In this document: piece after piece, positions 24,133-32,274 of the stretch
How positions within the stretch are numbered: position 1 is the stretch's first letter
How the letters are laid out: each line of letters opens with the position of its first letter
DNA from: Herbaspirillum aquaticum
GTDB taxonomy: Bacteria; Pseudomonadota; Gammaproteobacteria; Burkholderiales; Burkholderiaceae_D
Direction: 5' to 3'
Assembly: GCF_002213425.1 (NCBI RefSeq)
Contig: NZ_NJGV01000006.1
Location: forward strand, 186,001-250,000
Length of the DNA: 64,000 nt
The notes under the pieces: generated by a model
The model's input: the letters and a program-made list of their open reading frames with translations, nothing else
Databases searched by the model: none
What the model was told of the DNA's origin: nothing
Position numbers and translations under genes: made by a program

Positions 24133-26628
24133 ATGCACCCGAAATGCAGACAGGCCGTGCAGCAGGCCGCCGGCCGCGCGCTGACCGACAGCGAGATCCA
24201 GAAGATTGACGACGCCATGAGCGCCAACATGCGCCGCCTGGCGCGGCAAGACCCCAACGGCTGGGCGGCCAAGTCCGCCGACCAGCGCGTGCTAGAAGCC
24301 GCTGCGGCCGGCATGCAGGATATCCAGGCTGGCGCTGCCCTCAAGGTACAGCGCGCCCAGCTGCAGATCCTGCGCACGGCTTCGATGGAAACCCGCGTGG
24401 GCGACCTGATGGCCAGCTACGCCACCGGCCGCAACCGTGCGCTGGTGCATGAGCTGGATCAGACCTCGCTGTATATCGAAGGCATCAAGCGCGAGAACAT
24501 GGCGCGGCTGGTTGACCTGATGGAGGCAGCCACCAGCAAGCAGGGTGCAGGCATCGGTCGGCAGGGCCTCATGCTGCTGTTCGACGCTGAGAACCCCACC
24601 ATGAGCCGGGACTTGGCGCGGGAAATCTTCAGCAATGCTTCCGGTACCACTGGCAATAAGCTGGCGCAGCAGGGCGCGCGGGCCTGGCTGGATACCATCG
24701 AGGGCATGCGCAAGCGCTTCAACGCCTCGGGCGGCGACGTCGGAAAGCTGGATTATGGCTACCTGCCGCAGCCGCATGACCAAGGGCGCGTGCGCGGCAA
24801 GGGCGACCAGGCCGCGCAGGCTGATTGGGTGCAGAAGACGCTGCCGCTGCTCGATCGCCGGCAGTACCTGCTGGAAGACGGCAGCCTGATGAACGATGCG
24901 CAGGTTACCGCGCTGCTGTCCCGCGCATGGGAAACCCTGGCCAGCGGCGGTATCAACAAGATTGAACCGGGGAAGGGCGGCGGCCGTGGCGCGCGCGCGA
25001 ACTCGGGTGCAGAGAGCCGCCAGATTCACTTCCGTGATGCCGATGCCTATCTCACCTACCTGAGCCAGTACGGCGGCGGCAGCATGTACGACGCAATGCT
25101 GGGGCACGTGGGTGGCATGTCTCGCGATATTGGGCTGGTGGAGCGCTACGGCCCGAACCCTGAGCAGCAGATGCGCCTGCAATTCGACCTGGCCGAGAAG
25201 GCTGACAATGGCGTGCAGCGCTCCTTCGGCCTGAAGCCGCAAAGCTATTGGGATGTGGTCAGTGGCAAGACAGGCATGGCCGACAACGGCAACCTGGCGC
25301 AGATCGGCCAGGACCTGCGCAACATCCAGACCTTCGGCAAGCTGCAGGGCGCGGTGCTCACCAGCATTACCGACCTGGGCACGCACTTCGTGACCACCGG
25401 TTTCAACAAGCTTTCGTACTGGGATGCGCTGAAGAACATCGCGGCCCAGGCCAGCAGCGAGACCCGGGACTTTCTGACCATGCACGGCATCATCGCGGAG
25501 ACCATGGTTTCCGACATGAACCGCTGGAGCGGCGACAACATCAAGAACAACTGGTCCGGCCGCATCGCCAACAGCACCATGAAGCTGTCGCTCATGAATG
25601 CCTGGACCGATACGCTGCGCCGCAGTTTCTCCATGACCATGATGGGCGGCCTGGCCAAGATGAGCAAAACGGACTGGGGCAAGCTCAGCGAATACGACCG
25701 CTGGCGCATGACCAGCAAAGGCATCACCGAGGACGACTGGGCAGTCATCCGGCAGGCGCAGCTCACCACCCACAGGGGCAGCGAGTTCCTGACCCCCGAG
25801 GCCATGCGGGCCAGCGGCTCGCCCGAGGCAGACCGTGTGGTCGCCAAGGTTCTGGGCCTGATCACCGACGAATCCGAATATGCGGTGCTCAATCCCGACC
25901 TGGCAACGCGCGTCATGTCCAGTGGTGGCGGCGAGCAGCGCGGCACGATGCGCGGTGAGCTGGCCAGATCGGTAATGCAGTTCAAGTCTTTCCCCATCGC
26001 CATGGTCTCGCGCCACTGGCGGCGCATGCTGGACACCCCGCAGGGCTTGGAGGGAGCGCCCATTGCTGCCAATCGCATGGCCTATGCCGGTGCGCTGTTC
26101 GCTTCGCTGGGTGCGCTGGGCGCCATTGCTTACCAGACCAAGCAGATCGTCTCGGGCAAGGACCCCGCCGACATGACCACCGGGAAATTTTGGGTCAAGG
26201 CGATCGCACAAGGTGGCGTGCTCTCGATCATGGGTGACATCCTGCTGGCGGATTCCACCGAGGAGGCGGGGCAATATGCGTCCAAGACAGTTAGCGGGTT
26301 GGCCGGGCCGACCATCGGGGCCGCGTCTGAATTGGCACTGAAGGTCATCAAGGGGAATATCGACAAGGCCGCCGCCGGCAAGGAATCGCACGCAGCTGCG
26401 GAATCAATCACGTTGCTTCGCTCGCATCTGCCCTATGTCAACCTGTGGTACGCCAAGGCCGCGCTGGACCATGCCGGCATGCATGCGCTGCAAGAGAACC
26501 TTTCGCCAGGCTACCTATCGCGCATGCAGCAGCGGGCCCATAAGCAATGGGGACAAGATTTCTGGTGGAAACCTGGCACCGGTGGCCCGGATCGGGCACC
26601 CGACTTTACAGCGATTGGAGGAAAGTAA
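24133..26628 (+). CDS. Large internal virion/ejection protein, 831 aa
   Basis: A GAGAGGA site precedes the ATG. The protein is long, helical and Ala-rich, with a C-terminal hydrophobic region at about residues 650-690 (MAYAGALFASLGALGAIAYQ) that could be a membrane helix. In BPP-1-like and related podoviruses a protein of this size follows the transglycosylase gene and is packaged in the head. It lacks a visible enzymatic motif. TAATG overlap joins it to the small terminase. Confidence 0.68.
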   Translation: MHPKCRQAVQQAAGRALTDSEIQKIDDAMSANMRRLARQDPNGWAAKSADQRVLEAAAAGMQDIQAGAALKVQRAQLQILRTASMETRVGDLMASYATGRNRALVHELDQTSLYIEGIKRENMARLVDLMEAATSKQGAGIGRQGLMLLFDAENPTMSRDLAREIFSNASGTTGNKLAQQGARAWLDTIEGMRKRFNASGGDVGKLDYGYLPQPHDQGRVRGKGDQAAQADWVQKTLPLLDRRQYLLEDGSLMNDAQVTALLSRAWETLASGGINKIEPGKGGGRGARANSGAESRQIHFRDADAYLTYLSQYGGGSMYDAMLGHVGGMSRDIGLVERYGPNPEQQMRLQFDLAEKADNGVQRSFGLKPQSYWDVVSGKTGMADNGNLAQIGQDLRNIQTFGKLQGAVLTSITDLGTHFVTTGFNKLSYWDALKNIAAQASSETRDFLTMHGIIAETMVSDMNRWSGDNIKNNWSGRIANSTMKLSLMNAWTDTLRRSFSMTMMGGLAKMSKTDWGKLSEYDRWRMTSKGITEDDWAVIRQAQLTTHRGSEFLTPEAMRASGSPEADRVVAKVLGLITDESEYAVLNPDLATRVMSSGGGEQRGTMRGELARSVMQFKSFPIAMVSRHWRRMLDTPQGLEGAPIAANRMAYAGALFASLGALGAIAYQTKQIVSGKDPADMTTGKFWVKAIAQGGVLSIMGDILLADSTEEAGQYASKTVSGLAGPTIGAASELALKVIKGNIDKAAAGKESHAAAESITLLRSHLPYVNLWYAKAALDHAGMHALQENLSPGYLSRMQQRAHKQWGQDFWWKPGTGGPDRAPDFTAIGGK

Positions 26629-26999
26629 TGCGAGACGATCAACGTCAGCGCCTGGAGGCACTCAATGAAAAGTTGATGGATGTCTTCTTTGCAGAGGCTG
26701 AGCCAGATAACTGGCCGGGCGGCGAAGTCTTGCCTAAAGATATGGATTCTCAGACGAGAGGAGACCGGTACTGGTGCAAGAAGAACGCTGCCGCTACTCT
26801 CAGCTTGTGCTTGAGAACCATCACGGTGATTGATGCGAGCCGCCGCCGCTTGCCAGATGGAGCGGCTTCTCAAAATGGCGAGGCTCTTGATGCCGGCGAA
26901 ACCAGTGACTCAGTGGATAAGGAAATCGACGCAGTCGAAAAAGAGGCAGCTCGTCTGATGGCCAAGCTGCAGAAAAAAGGGATGCATCCGCAAGCATGA
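26628..26999 (+). CDS. Terminase small subunit (putative)
   Basis: The start MRDDQRQRLEALNEKLMDVF overlaps the previous stop as TAATG. The N-terminal half is helical and acidic (FFAEAEPDNWPGG, then RGDRYWCKKNAAATLSLCLR), and a Glu/Lys-rich helix ends the protein. It directly precedes and overlaps the large terminase by ATGA. It should recognise the packaging site and stimulate the large subunit. The call rests mainly on position and size. Confidence 0.68.
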   Translation: MRDDQRQRLEALNEKLMDVFFAEAEPDNWPGGEVLPKDMDSQTRGDRYWCKKNAAATLSLCLRTITVIDASRRRLPDGAASQNGEALDAGETSDSVDKEIDAVEKEAARLMAKLQKKGMHPQA

Positions 27000-28603
27000 T
27001 TCCACGCAAAGTCAGCTTTCTGGTCTTTTTCCTGATGTGGGCCAAGTATCAAGGGTGGGAAGTGCCCTTGCTGCATGTGCGCATCTGTACATGGCTGGAT
27101 GAGTGCAAGGCCCCGGAGCGCGTCCTGATGGTCTTCCGTGGCGCGGCCAAGTCGACCATCTATGCCGTCTACAAGGCGTATCGCCTACGCTACAACACTC
27201 GGCTTCGCTCGCTGGTATGGTCAGCCGATGGGCCGACGGCGGAAATGCTGACACGTGATGTTATTCACGTGATCCGTAATCATCCGCTGTGCGGCGATAT
27301 GCTTCCGACCAAAACGAAACCTGGGCGTAAGCGATTCTGGGTGGCTGAAGCTGCTGATCAGCGAAATGCCAGCATGCGTGCGGTAGGTGCAGATTCCAAT
27401 GCGACAGCTGCACGGGCTGACGACATTGACTTTGACGATGTGGAAGTGCCCGGGAACATCGAAACCCCTGAGGCGCGCAAAAAGTTGCGAGACCGCATCT
27501 CGGAATCTACGCACATCGGCGTGCCCGGCGCGCAAAAGACATACATCGGTACGCCTCACCATCACGAATCTATCTATCCAGAACGGATTAGCGCCGGAGC
27601 GGCCGTGCTGAAGATCCCGCTATTCGGGCAGGTGGTTCGTTATCAGGAAACCACGAAAAATACGCGTTATCGGTTCGATTTCAAGCCGGACGAAGATGGA
27701 CTGTATGTGATGCTGGGCATCCACAGCCAGGCGCGCATGCTGGCGGAAGGCGCGGACTACCGAGTAGAGGGCAACGAAGTTGTGTTCGAAAAGCCGCCCG
27801 GGCTGGTTCTGGATATCTGCGCTGGCTGCGCTTGGCCGGAGCGCTTCACCCGTGACGATATCGCCCAGCGCCGTAAGGAAACCCGCACGCTCAATGCCTG
27901 GGATAGCCAGTACCAGCTGGAGGCCAAGCCCATCACCGATGTGCGCCTTGATCCAGAGCGCATGATTGCTTACGACGTGGTGCCGACAATCAGGATCGCC
28001 AACCGCCAGCCAGTCATGATGCTGGGCAATGTCCAGGTGATGGGGGCCGTCTGCCGCTGGGACTGCTCGCTGGGCAAGATCAATTCGGACGTGTCGGCGT
28101 TCACGCTGATCCTGACGGACGCTGCCGGCCGCCTGTACTGGCAGCACGCCGAGGGCCTGGTGGGCGACTTGGATGAGCAGTGCAAGCGGGTCCGTGCGCT
28201 GGTTGAGCATTTCAACATCCCCAGCATCACGGTGGAAACGAACGGTCCGGGGGGCTTCGTTCCGCCGATCCTGCGCAAGCACCTGGCCGGCACCGGCTGC
28301 GCCGTGGTGGAGGACTTCGCCACCACCAATAAGAACTTGGACATTCTGGACGCCTTCGATGCCCCGCTGTCCAACCGCTTCCTGTGGGCGCACGTCAGCG
28401 TCTTCGACGGCCCGGCCTATACCCAGATGCGGGATTTCAATCCCACGCTGAAGAATCAGCCAGATGACTTCCCCGACGTGACCGCCCGCGCCATTAAGCA
28501 GACGCCGGTCCGGATCGGGAAAATCGTCGGGATTCCGACAGATCACCCAGTCAATAATTGGAGGCCCAATTCTGCGGTCTACGAAGTCACGGTCGAAAAT
28601 TAA
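26996..28603 (+). CDS. Terminase large subunit (packaging ATPase/nuclease)
   Basis: The ATPase domain has the Walker A-like loop FRGAAKST at residues 47-54 and the acidic DDIDFDDVEVPGN strand in the Walker B area. Coupling-type residues follow (GTPHHHESIYPERI). The C-terminal nuclease domain contains RWDCSLGKINSDVSAF with the first metal-binding Asp, and later acidic residues ITVETNGPGGF and DILDAFDAPLSNRF, as in T7 gp19/gp17-like terminases. It cuts concatemeric DNA and drives packaging through the portal. The conserved hairpin (copy 3) lies within its last codons. Confidence 0.9.
   Translation: MIPRKVSFLVFFLMWAKYQGWEVPLLHVRICTWLDECKAPERVLMVFRGAAKSTIYAVYKAYRLRYNTRLRSLVWSADGPTAEMLTRDVIHVIRNHPLCGDMLPTKTKPGRKRFWVAEAADQRNASMRAVGADSNATAARADDIDFDDVEVPGNIETPEARKKLRDRISESTHIGVPGAQKTYIGTPHHHESIYPERISAGAAVLKIPLFGQVVRYQETTKNTRYRFDFKPDEDGLYVMLGIHSQARMLAEGADYRVEGNEVVFEKPPGLVLDICAGCAWPERFTRDDIAQRRKETRTLNAWDSQYQLEAKPITDVRLDPERMIAYDVVPTIRIANRQPVMMLGNVQVMGAVCRWDCSLGKINSDVSAFTLILTDAAGRLYWQHAEGLVGDLDEQCKRVRALVEHFNIPSITVETNGPGGFVPPILRKHLAGTGCAVVEDFATTNKNLDILDAFDAPLSNRFLWAHVSVFDGPAYTQMRDFNPTLKNQPDDFPDVTARAIKQTPVRIGKIVGIPTDHPVNNWRPNSAVYEVTVEN
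28525..28540 (+). other. Conserved hairpin, copy 3, CGTCGGGATTCCGACA
   Basis: The element recurs inside the last 80 bases of the terminase gene, about 70 bp upstream of the fibre genes. One outer base differs from copies 1 and 2, leaving the GTCGG-GATT-CCGAC core. Confidence 0.55.
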
Positions 28604-28612
28604 GGAAATTTC

Positions 28613-29314
28613 ATGTCGGTCAACAACACGTCTCCGGTCATCGGTTACAACACGAACGGTGTTACGACATCCTTTTCGTTCCCCTTTAAGATCCTGGAGG
28701 CGGCAGACCTCAAGGTGTCCCTGTCCGTCTCGGGCCTCCCTGGCTACACCGTAGTTTTCAACTCCGACGATGAAGGCGGCCAGGTCAATTTTGCAACCGC
28801 GCCGCCGGCTGGCCTGCTTGAACTCCGCCGCGATGTGACCCTTGACCGGAGCACCGATTACCAATATCAGGGTGAGCTGCCATCCGATGTCTTGAATAAT
28901 GACCTGGACCGCGTGGTCATGATGGTTCAGCAGCAGGATCTGTGGGCGCAGCGGTCTATCAAGATGCCGGCGACGGATACCACGGACCAGGTTCTTTCCC
29001 AGAACGCAGAAGAGCGCGCCAACAAGGCGTTGATCTTTGACAGCGACGGGAATATCACTGTCTCGCAGGACAACTACGCTGACCAGGCCACTGATGCAGC
29101 ATTCTCTGCTGCCGCTGCCGCTGACAGCGCGAGCAGCGCGCAATCAAACCAGTTCATCGCCACGGCCGCAGCAAGCTCCGCAACGCTTTCAGCATCCCAG
29201 GCACTTTATTACGCCCAACACGGCACTGGCTTTGCCGAATCTACTTTTTATGATCTGGGTTCGGTGGCCGACTCACTCACCATTTTCAACACTGATTTAG
29301 GGGGCGTCCCATAA
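28613..29314 (+). CDS. Tail fibre anchor, T7 gp17 N-terminal-like
   Basis: Residues 1-140 match the T7 tail-fibre N-terminal domain: YNTNGVTTSFSFPFKILEAA, then YQYQGELPSDVLNNDLDRVV and MMVQQQDLWAQRSIKMPATD. The rest is an Ala/Ser-rich coiled-coil stalk (DAAFSAAAAADSASSAQSNQ). No receptor-binding tip is present, so it probably joins the tail to the next fibre protein. Start follows a GGAAATTTC stretch; stop and next start overlap as TAATG. Confidence 0.85.
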   Translation: MSVNNTSPVIGYNTNGVTTSFSFPFKILEAADLKVSLSVSGLPGYTVVFNSDDEGGQVNFATAPPAGLLELRRDVTLDRSTDYQYQGELPSDVLNNDLDRVVMMVQQQDLWAQRSIKMPATDTTDQVLSQNAEERANKALIFDSDGNITVSQDNYADQATDAAFSAAAAADSASSAQSNQFIATAAASSATLSASQALYYAQHGTGFAESTFYDLGSVADSLTIFNTDLGGVP

Positions 29315-30474
29315 TGGCTACCGTATTAAAGCTGCGCGGAGGCACTACCGACGAGCACAACGTTTTCACCGGCTCGGCCAGGGAGGTCACCGTCAACACT
29401 GACGACAACTCGCTGCGCGTGCATGACGGCGTGACGCCCGGCGGCAATCCGGTGGGCTCGGCAACGCTCCAGTGGGTGACCAATTCGCTGTCGCCGCTGT
29501 ACGTCAACGCAACCACATTCAACTTGGCTGGAAATCGCACCGCTGAGTTCCATGTAGGCCGCCGCGTGCAGTTCAATGTCACGGCCGGCACCGCCTACGG
29601 CACTATCGTGAGCAGCGCGTATAGCACGCTGACTACCATCGTCATGCGCATGGATGGCAGCTCGGCGCTCGACTCGGGCCTGTCCCGCGCATATCTCAGC
29701 ATCCTGCGCGCTGACAATATCGCCGCTCCGGACACTGCGCTCAACGCCGTGCCTTTAATCACCGGCCTGAGCGGTACCTTCAATGCCGGCACGCCGACTA
29801 CCAAGTTTGACGTGACGGCATCCCGGGTTACTACGATCAGCACCACCGGCAAGACCAAGACCTATACCGGCGTCGGCACCAAGACGGTGGACATCACCAT
29901 TCAGGGCCTGGGCGGCCGTGACCAGGCCGGCGCATTCGCTGCCTACGCAGAGCCGAACCTGTTCTATGTGCCAAATGGAAGCGGGGGCTTGAGTGTGGTG
30001 GCTTCCATGAATAATTTTGCGACTGGCCCGACCGGCTACACCGAATTTGCGCCAATCATGAACCATAAGCTGAATGGCTCTGCGCAGTTCTACCAGGGAA
30101 TGCTTGTGGCGAATAAGTTCACATTTAACGCGCAGCAGATTATTGCGAATCTGGTTACAGGCGCTTTCCCGACGACAGCCAGCTATGCCAACTTTGTGCC
30201 ATCGAAGGCTGCAACCGTGATTAGCCTGACGAGTCTTGCTTTTGAGGGTGGGGGTACCGCTGCATCAGCCTTTCTCAACCTCTCGCACCTTTCCGCATCG
30301 GCGCTCATTAGCATTCCTGTATATGCCTCGACGGGGACCAAGTATGCACTCATCTTCACACAAGCACTCCCTGTGACTACAGCACTTGCTATTTACTACG
30401 GGTATAGCAATCCATCAGGCCCGCAGGCCTACCAACAAACCGTCTCAATTCTTGGGTGGGAAACGGGGTTCTAA
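29314..30474 (+). CDS. Receptor-binding tail fibre with Mtd-like N-terminal domain
   Basis: The first 50 residues (TVLKLRGGTTDEHNVFTGSA then NTDDNSLRVHDGVTPGGNPV) match the N-terminal domain of the BPP-1 major tropism determinant, a small beta-prism found in many fibres. The middle and C-terminal parts are beta-rich, Thr/Ala/Gly-rich, and end NPSGPQAYQQTVSILGWETGF. No C-type-lectin variable region or nearby reverse transcriptase was seen, so diversity generation is not indicated. It is the likely host-recognition protein. Confidence 0.78.
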   Translation: MATVLKLRGGTTDEHNVFTGSAREVTVNTDDNSLRVHDGVTPGGNPVGSATLQWVTNSLSPLYVNATTFNLAGNRTAEFHVGRRVQFNVTAGTAYGTIVSSAYSTLTTIVMRMDGSSALDSGLSRAYLSILRADNIAAPDTALNAVPLITGLSGTFNAGTPTTKFDVTASRVTTISTTGKTKTYTGVGTKTVDITIQGLGGRDQAGAFAAYAEPNLFYVPNGSGGLSVVASMNNFATGPTGYTEFAPIMNHKLNGSAQFYQGMLVANKFTFNAQQIIANLVTGAFPTTASYANFVPSKAATVISLTSLAFEGGGTAASAFLNLSHLSASALISIPVYASTGTKYALIFTQALPVTTALAIYYGYSNPSGPQAYQQTVSILGWETGF

Positions 30475-30687
30475 ATGGAAAAACGCGCTTTTTACGATGC
30501 AACTACCAAAATGCTGACGGCGTGGGGCTACACGGAATCCAACTGTAGGCAGGACATCAACGATCCGACTAATGTGCTGCCGTGCGATCCGTGGGTGGAA
30601 GTGCCTTGGGACTTCGACCTGATCCCAGGACAATGGCGCCTGGTCGATGGCACGGCCAATCCCCCGACCTGGGAGCCTTACCCGTGA
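30475..30687 (+). CDS. Small protein after the fibre gene, possible fibre chaperone, 70 aa
   Basis: It begins directly after the fibre stop (TAAATG) and reads MEKRAFYDATTKMLTAWGYT, then PWVEVPWDFDLIPGQWRLVD. Short acidic, Trp-rich proteins here are often fibre-assembly factors or small structural proteins. The stop overlaps the next GTG start. Function inferred by position. Confidence 0.55.
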   Translation: MEKRAFYDATTKMLTAWGYTESNCRQDINDPTNVLPCDPWVEVPWDFDLIPGQWRLVDGTANPPTWEPYP

Positions 30688-31007
30688 ACGACACCAAAGT
30701 CATTGATACCAAGATCGCGCTGGCCTGGCTGGCCCCGTTCGGTGCCACCGTGGTGGCAGGGCTTATCACTCTGGTCTGGATGGCATCCCAGCAGACCAGC
30801 ACCATCAACACCTTGCTCGAAACGCAGCGCGAGATGAAAACGCAAATGGCTGCGCGGGACCAGCGTGACGAGGCCTTTAAGGCCGCCCAGCTCACCGCTG
30901 TGGCAGAAGTCAAACTGAACGACGCGCGGCAGGACATCCGCATCGAGAACCTGGAAAGGACTGTGGGCACCAAGCCGCCGCAGAGCCTGGGGAAGTGGAC
31001 GAAATGA
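30684..31007 (+). CDS. Membrane protein with one TM segment, lysis-cassette member
   Basis: A GTG start overlaps the previous stop (GTGA), giving 107 residues: one transmembrane segment (residues about 10-33, IALAWLAPFGATVVAGLITL) and a polar helical tail rich in Gln, Arg and Asp (TLLETQREMKTQMAARDQRD). Located at the start of the lysis genes, it could be a holin, pinholin or antiholin. It overlaps the next gene by ATGA. A longer ATG frame from 30582 would overlap the preceding gene. Confidence 0.6.
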   Translation: MNDTKVIDTKIALAWLAPFGATVVAGLITLVWMASQQTSTINTLLETQREMKTQMAARDQRDEAFKAAQLTAVAEVKLNDARQDIRIENLERTVGTKPPQSLGKWTK

Positions 31008-31249
31008 AAATTCAACTGGTAGATGACAAGAGCGTCATCCATCGCCGCTGGAGCGTGCAGTTGGCGAAAATTGGTGCCGCCGGCATGATTGGCTGGGGCG
31101 CGCTGACCACAGCAGGTCTGGGCAGTACATTGCCCATCTGGGTTGCCCAGACGGTGGCTGGCGTTATCCTGGTGTGCATCTGCGGTTCCGCGTATCTCAA
31201 GCAGCCAGAGCAGAGCGAGAAGGAGGGCGACGATGGACAAGCTCACTGA
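31004..31249 (+). CDS. Putative holin, two TM segments
   Basis: The 81-residue protein (MKIQLVDDKSVIHRRWSVQL start) has two hydrophobic segments, residues about 24-43 (IGAAGMIGWGALTTAGLG) and 47-65 (LPIWVAQTVAGVILVCICG), with a short turn and a charged C-terminus. This fits a class II holin with endolysin just downstream. It would permeabilise the inner membrane at a set time. The start is chosen by ATGA coupling. Confidence 0.7.
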   Translation: MKIQLVDDKSVIHRRWSVQLAKIGAAGMIGWGALTTAGLGSTLPIWVAQTVAGVILVCICGSAYLKQPEQSEKEGDDGQAH

Positions 31250-31682
31250 TCACTTTTCCTTGTCTGAGATGACCGTCAGCGAGACCGCCGCGCGCAAGGG
31301 CATCGACAATACCCCGTCGCCGGCCATCATCAAGAACCTGACCCGCACTGCGCAGCTTCTGGAACGTGTCCGCGTTCTTCTGGGCAGCAAGCCGATTCTG
31401 GTTTCATCCGGGTATCGCTCGCCAGCCCTGAATGCTGCTGTCGGCGGATCCAAGACCAGCGCGCACATGCAGGGCCTGGCTGCCGACTTCATCTGTCCGG
31501 GATTCGGCACCCCATTGGCGATCTGCCAGCGCCTGGATTCGCTGGGTGTGGAGTTTGATCAACTAATCCAGGAGGGCGCTTGGGTGCACATCGGCCTGGC
31601 CGCCGAGGGCATCAAGCCCCGTCGCCAGGTGCTGACAGCCAAGTTTTCCTCGGTCGGCACTACTTATGGGAGCGGCCTATGA
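31233..31682 (+). CDS. Endolysin, M15-family peptidase
   Basis: The start MDKLTDHFSLSEMTVSETAA follows AAGGAGGG and overlaps the holin by 17 bases. The zinc-site motif SAHMQGLAADF (SxHxxGxAxD) and the later WVHIGL give the M15 ligands His, Asp and His, as in VanY-like/L-Ala-D-Glu-type peptidases. No signal peptide is present, so it needs the holin for access to the wall. Length of 149 residues is typical. The stop overlaps the Rz-like gene as ATGA. Confidence 0.85.
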   Translation: MDKLTDHFSLSEMTVSETAARKGIDNTPSPAIIKNLTRTAQLLERVRVLLGSKPILVSSGYRSPALNAAVGGSKTSAHMQGLAADFICPGFGTPLAICQRLDSLGVEFDQLIQEGAWVHIGLAAEGIKPRRQVLTAKFSSVGTTYGSGL

Positions 31683-31951
31683 TCGCGCTTTTATTCAAGA
31701 TCGGCCCATGGCTTGCCGCCCTGGCCGGCATCATCGCCAGCCTGTTCATGCGTCAGCAGGCCAAGGCTACCAAAGCCCAGGCAGCGCAAGAAGTTGCCGA
31801 GACCAAGCAAGAAGTTGCCGATCGAACCGCTGCGGCCGCCCAGACTGCGGCCAAGGCCACAGGAGAACGCGGAAATGTGGAAAACGAGATTGCTGCTATG
31901 CCTGCTGCTGATCGTGAGCAGCGGCTGCGAGATGACTGGACGCATGAGTAA
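31679..31951 (+). CDS. Inner-membrane spanin, Rz-like
   Basis: The 90-residue protein has an N-terminal membrane anchor (IALLFKIGPWLAALAGIIAS) followed by an Ala/Lys/Glu coiled coil (AKATKAQAAQEVAETKQEVA) and a short polar tail. This is the i-spanin layout: the coiled coil spans the periplasm to reach an outer-membrane lipoprotein. A lipoprotein gene begins inside its 3' end. Confidence 0.72.
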   Translation: MIALLFKIGPWLAALAGIIASLFMRQQAKATKAQAAQEVAETKQEVADRTAAAAQTAAKATGERGNVENEIAAMPAADREQRLRDDWTHE

Positions 31952-32117
31952 TCCGGTTGCCGGTGGCTCGGCCATCGTCGACAACGGCTGCAACTGGACC
32001 CGCCCCATCTTCATTGACAAGACCGACAAGCTGAGCCAGGGCACGGTCGATCAGATACTGGCGCACAATATGACAGGCCAGCGGCTGTGCGGCTGGCAGC
32101 CAAGCAAGAAAAACTGA
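31875..32117 (+). CDS. Lipoprotein overlapping Rz-like gene, probable o-spanin or lysis lipoprotein
   Basis: In another frame, starting within the Rz-like gene, it reads MWKTRLLLCLLLIVSSGCEM, a signal peptide with lipobox VSSGC (Cys18). The mature part contains NGCNWTRPIFIDKTDKLSQG and QILAHNMTGQRLCGW, a pattern common in small proteins at the end of phage lysis cassettes. The nested lipoprotein position matches Rz1, although it is longer and not proline-rich, so the o-spanin role is tentative. Confidence 0.65.
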   Translation: MWKTRLLLCLLLIVSSGCEMTGRMSNPVAGGSAIVDNGCNWTRPIFIDKTDKLSQGTVDQILAHNMTGQRLCGWQPSKKN

Positions 32118-32191
32118 TCTTTGGTATAGTCCGCCGGCTGGCGGTTTCATTCTCCGTCGGCTTCCCCATCCAGTAAGCACTGGACTTCTAG

Positions 32192-32230
32192 CCCGCATTG
32201 CATCCCCCCGAAGCGATGCGGGTATTTTTC
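32192..32230 (+). terminator. Intrinsic terminator after the lysis cassette
   Basis: CCCGCATTGC and GCGATGCGGG form a 10-bp stem (one G-U pair) around an 11-base loop, followed by TATTTTTC. It closes the late transcript. Confidence 0.8.
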
Positions 32231-32274
32231 TTTCAGCTTATGGGTGGTCGTTTCCTTTATCAGAAAGGGAATGT

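Noticed and set aside
24292-26391. Minus-strand open frame of 699 codons
   Set aside because: Antisense shadow of the 831-aa internal virion gene.
29314-30474. Diversity-generating retroelement at the Mtd-like fibre
   Set aside because: No reverse transcriptase, accessory protein or adenine-variable repeat pair was recognised in the window.
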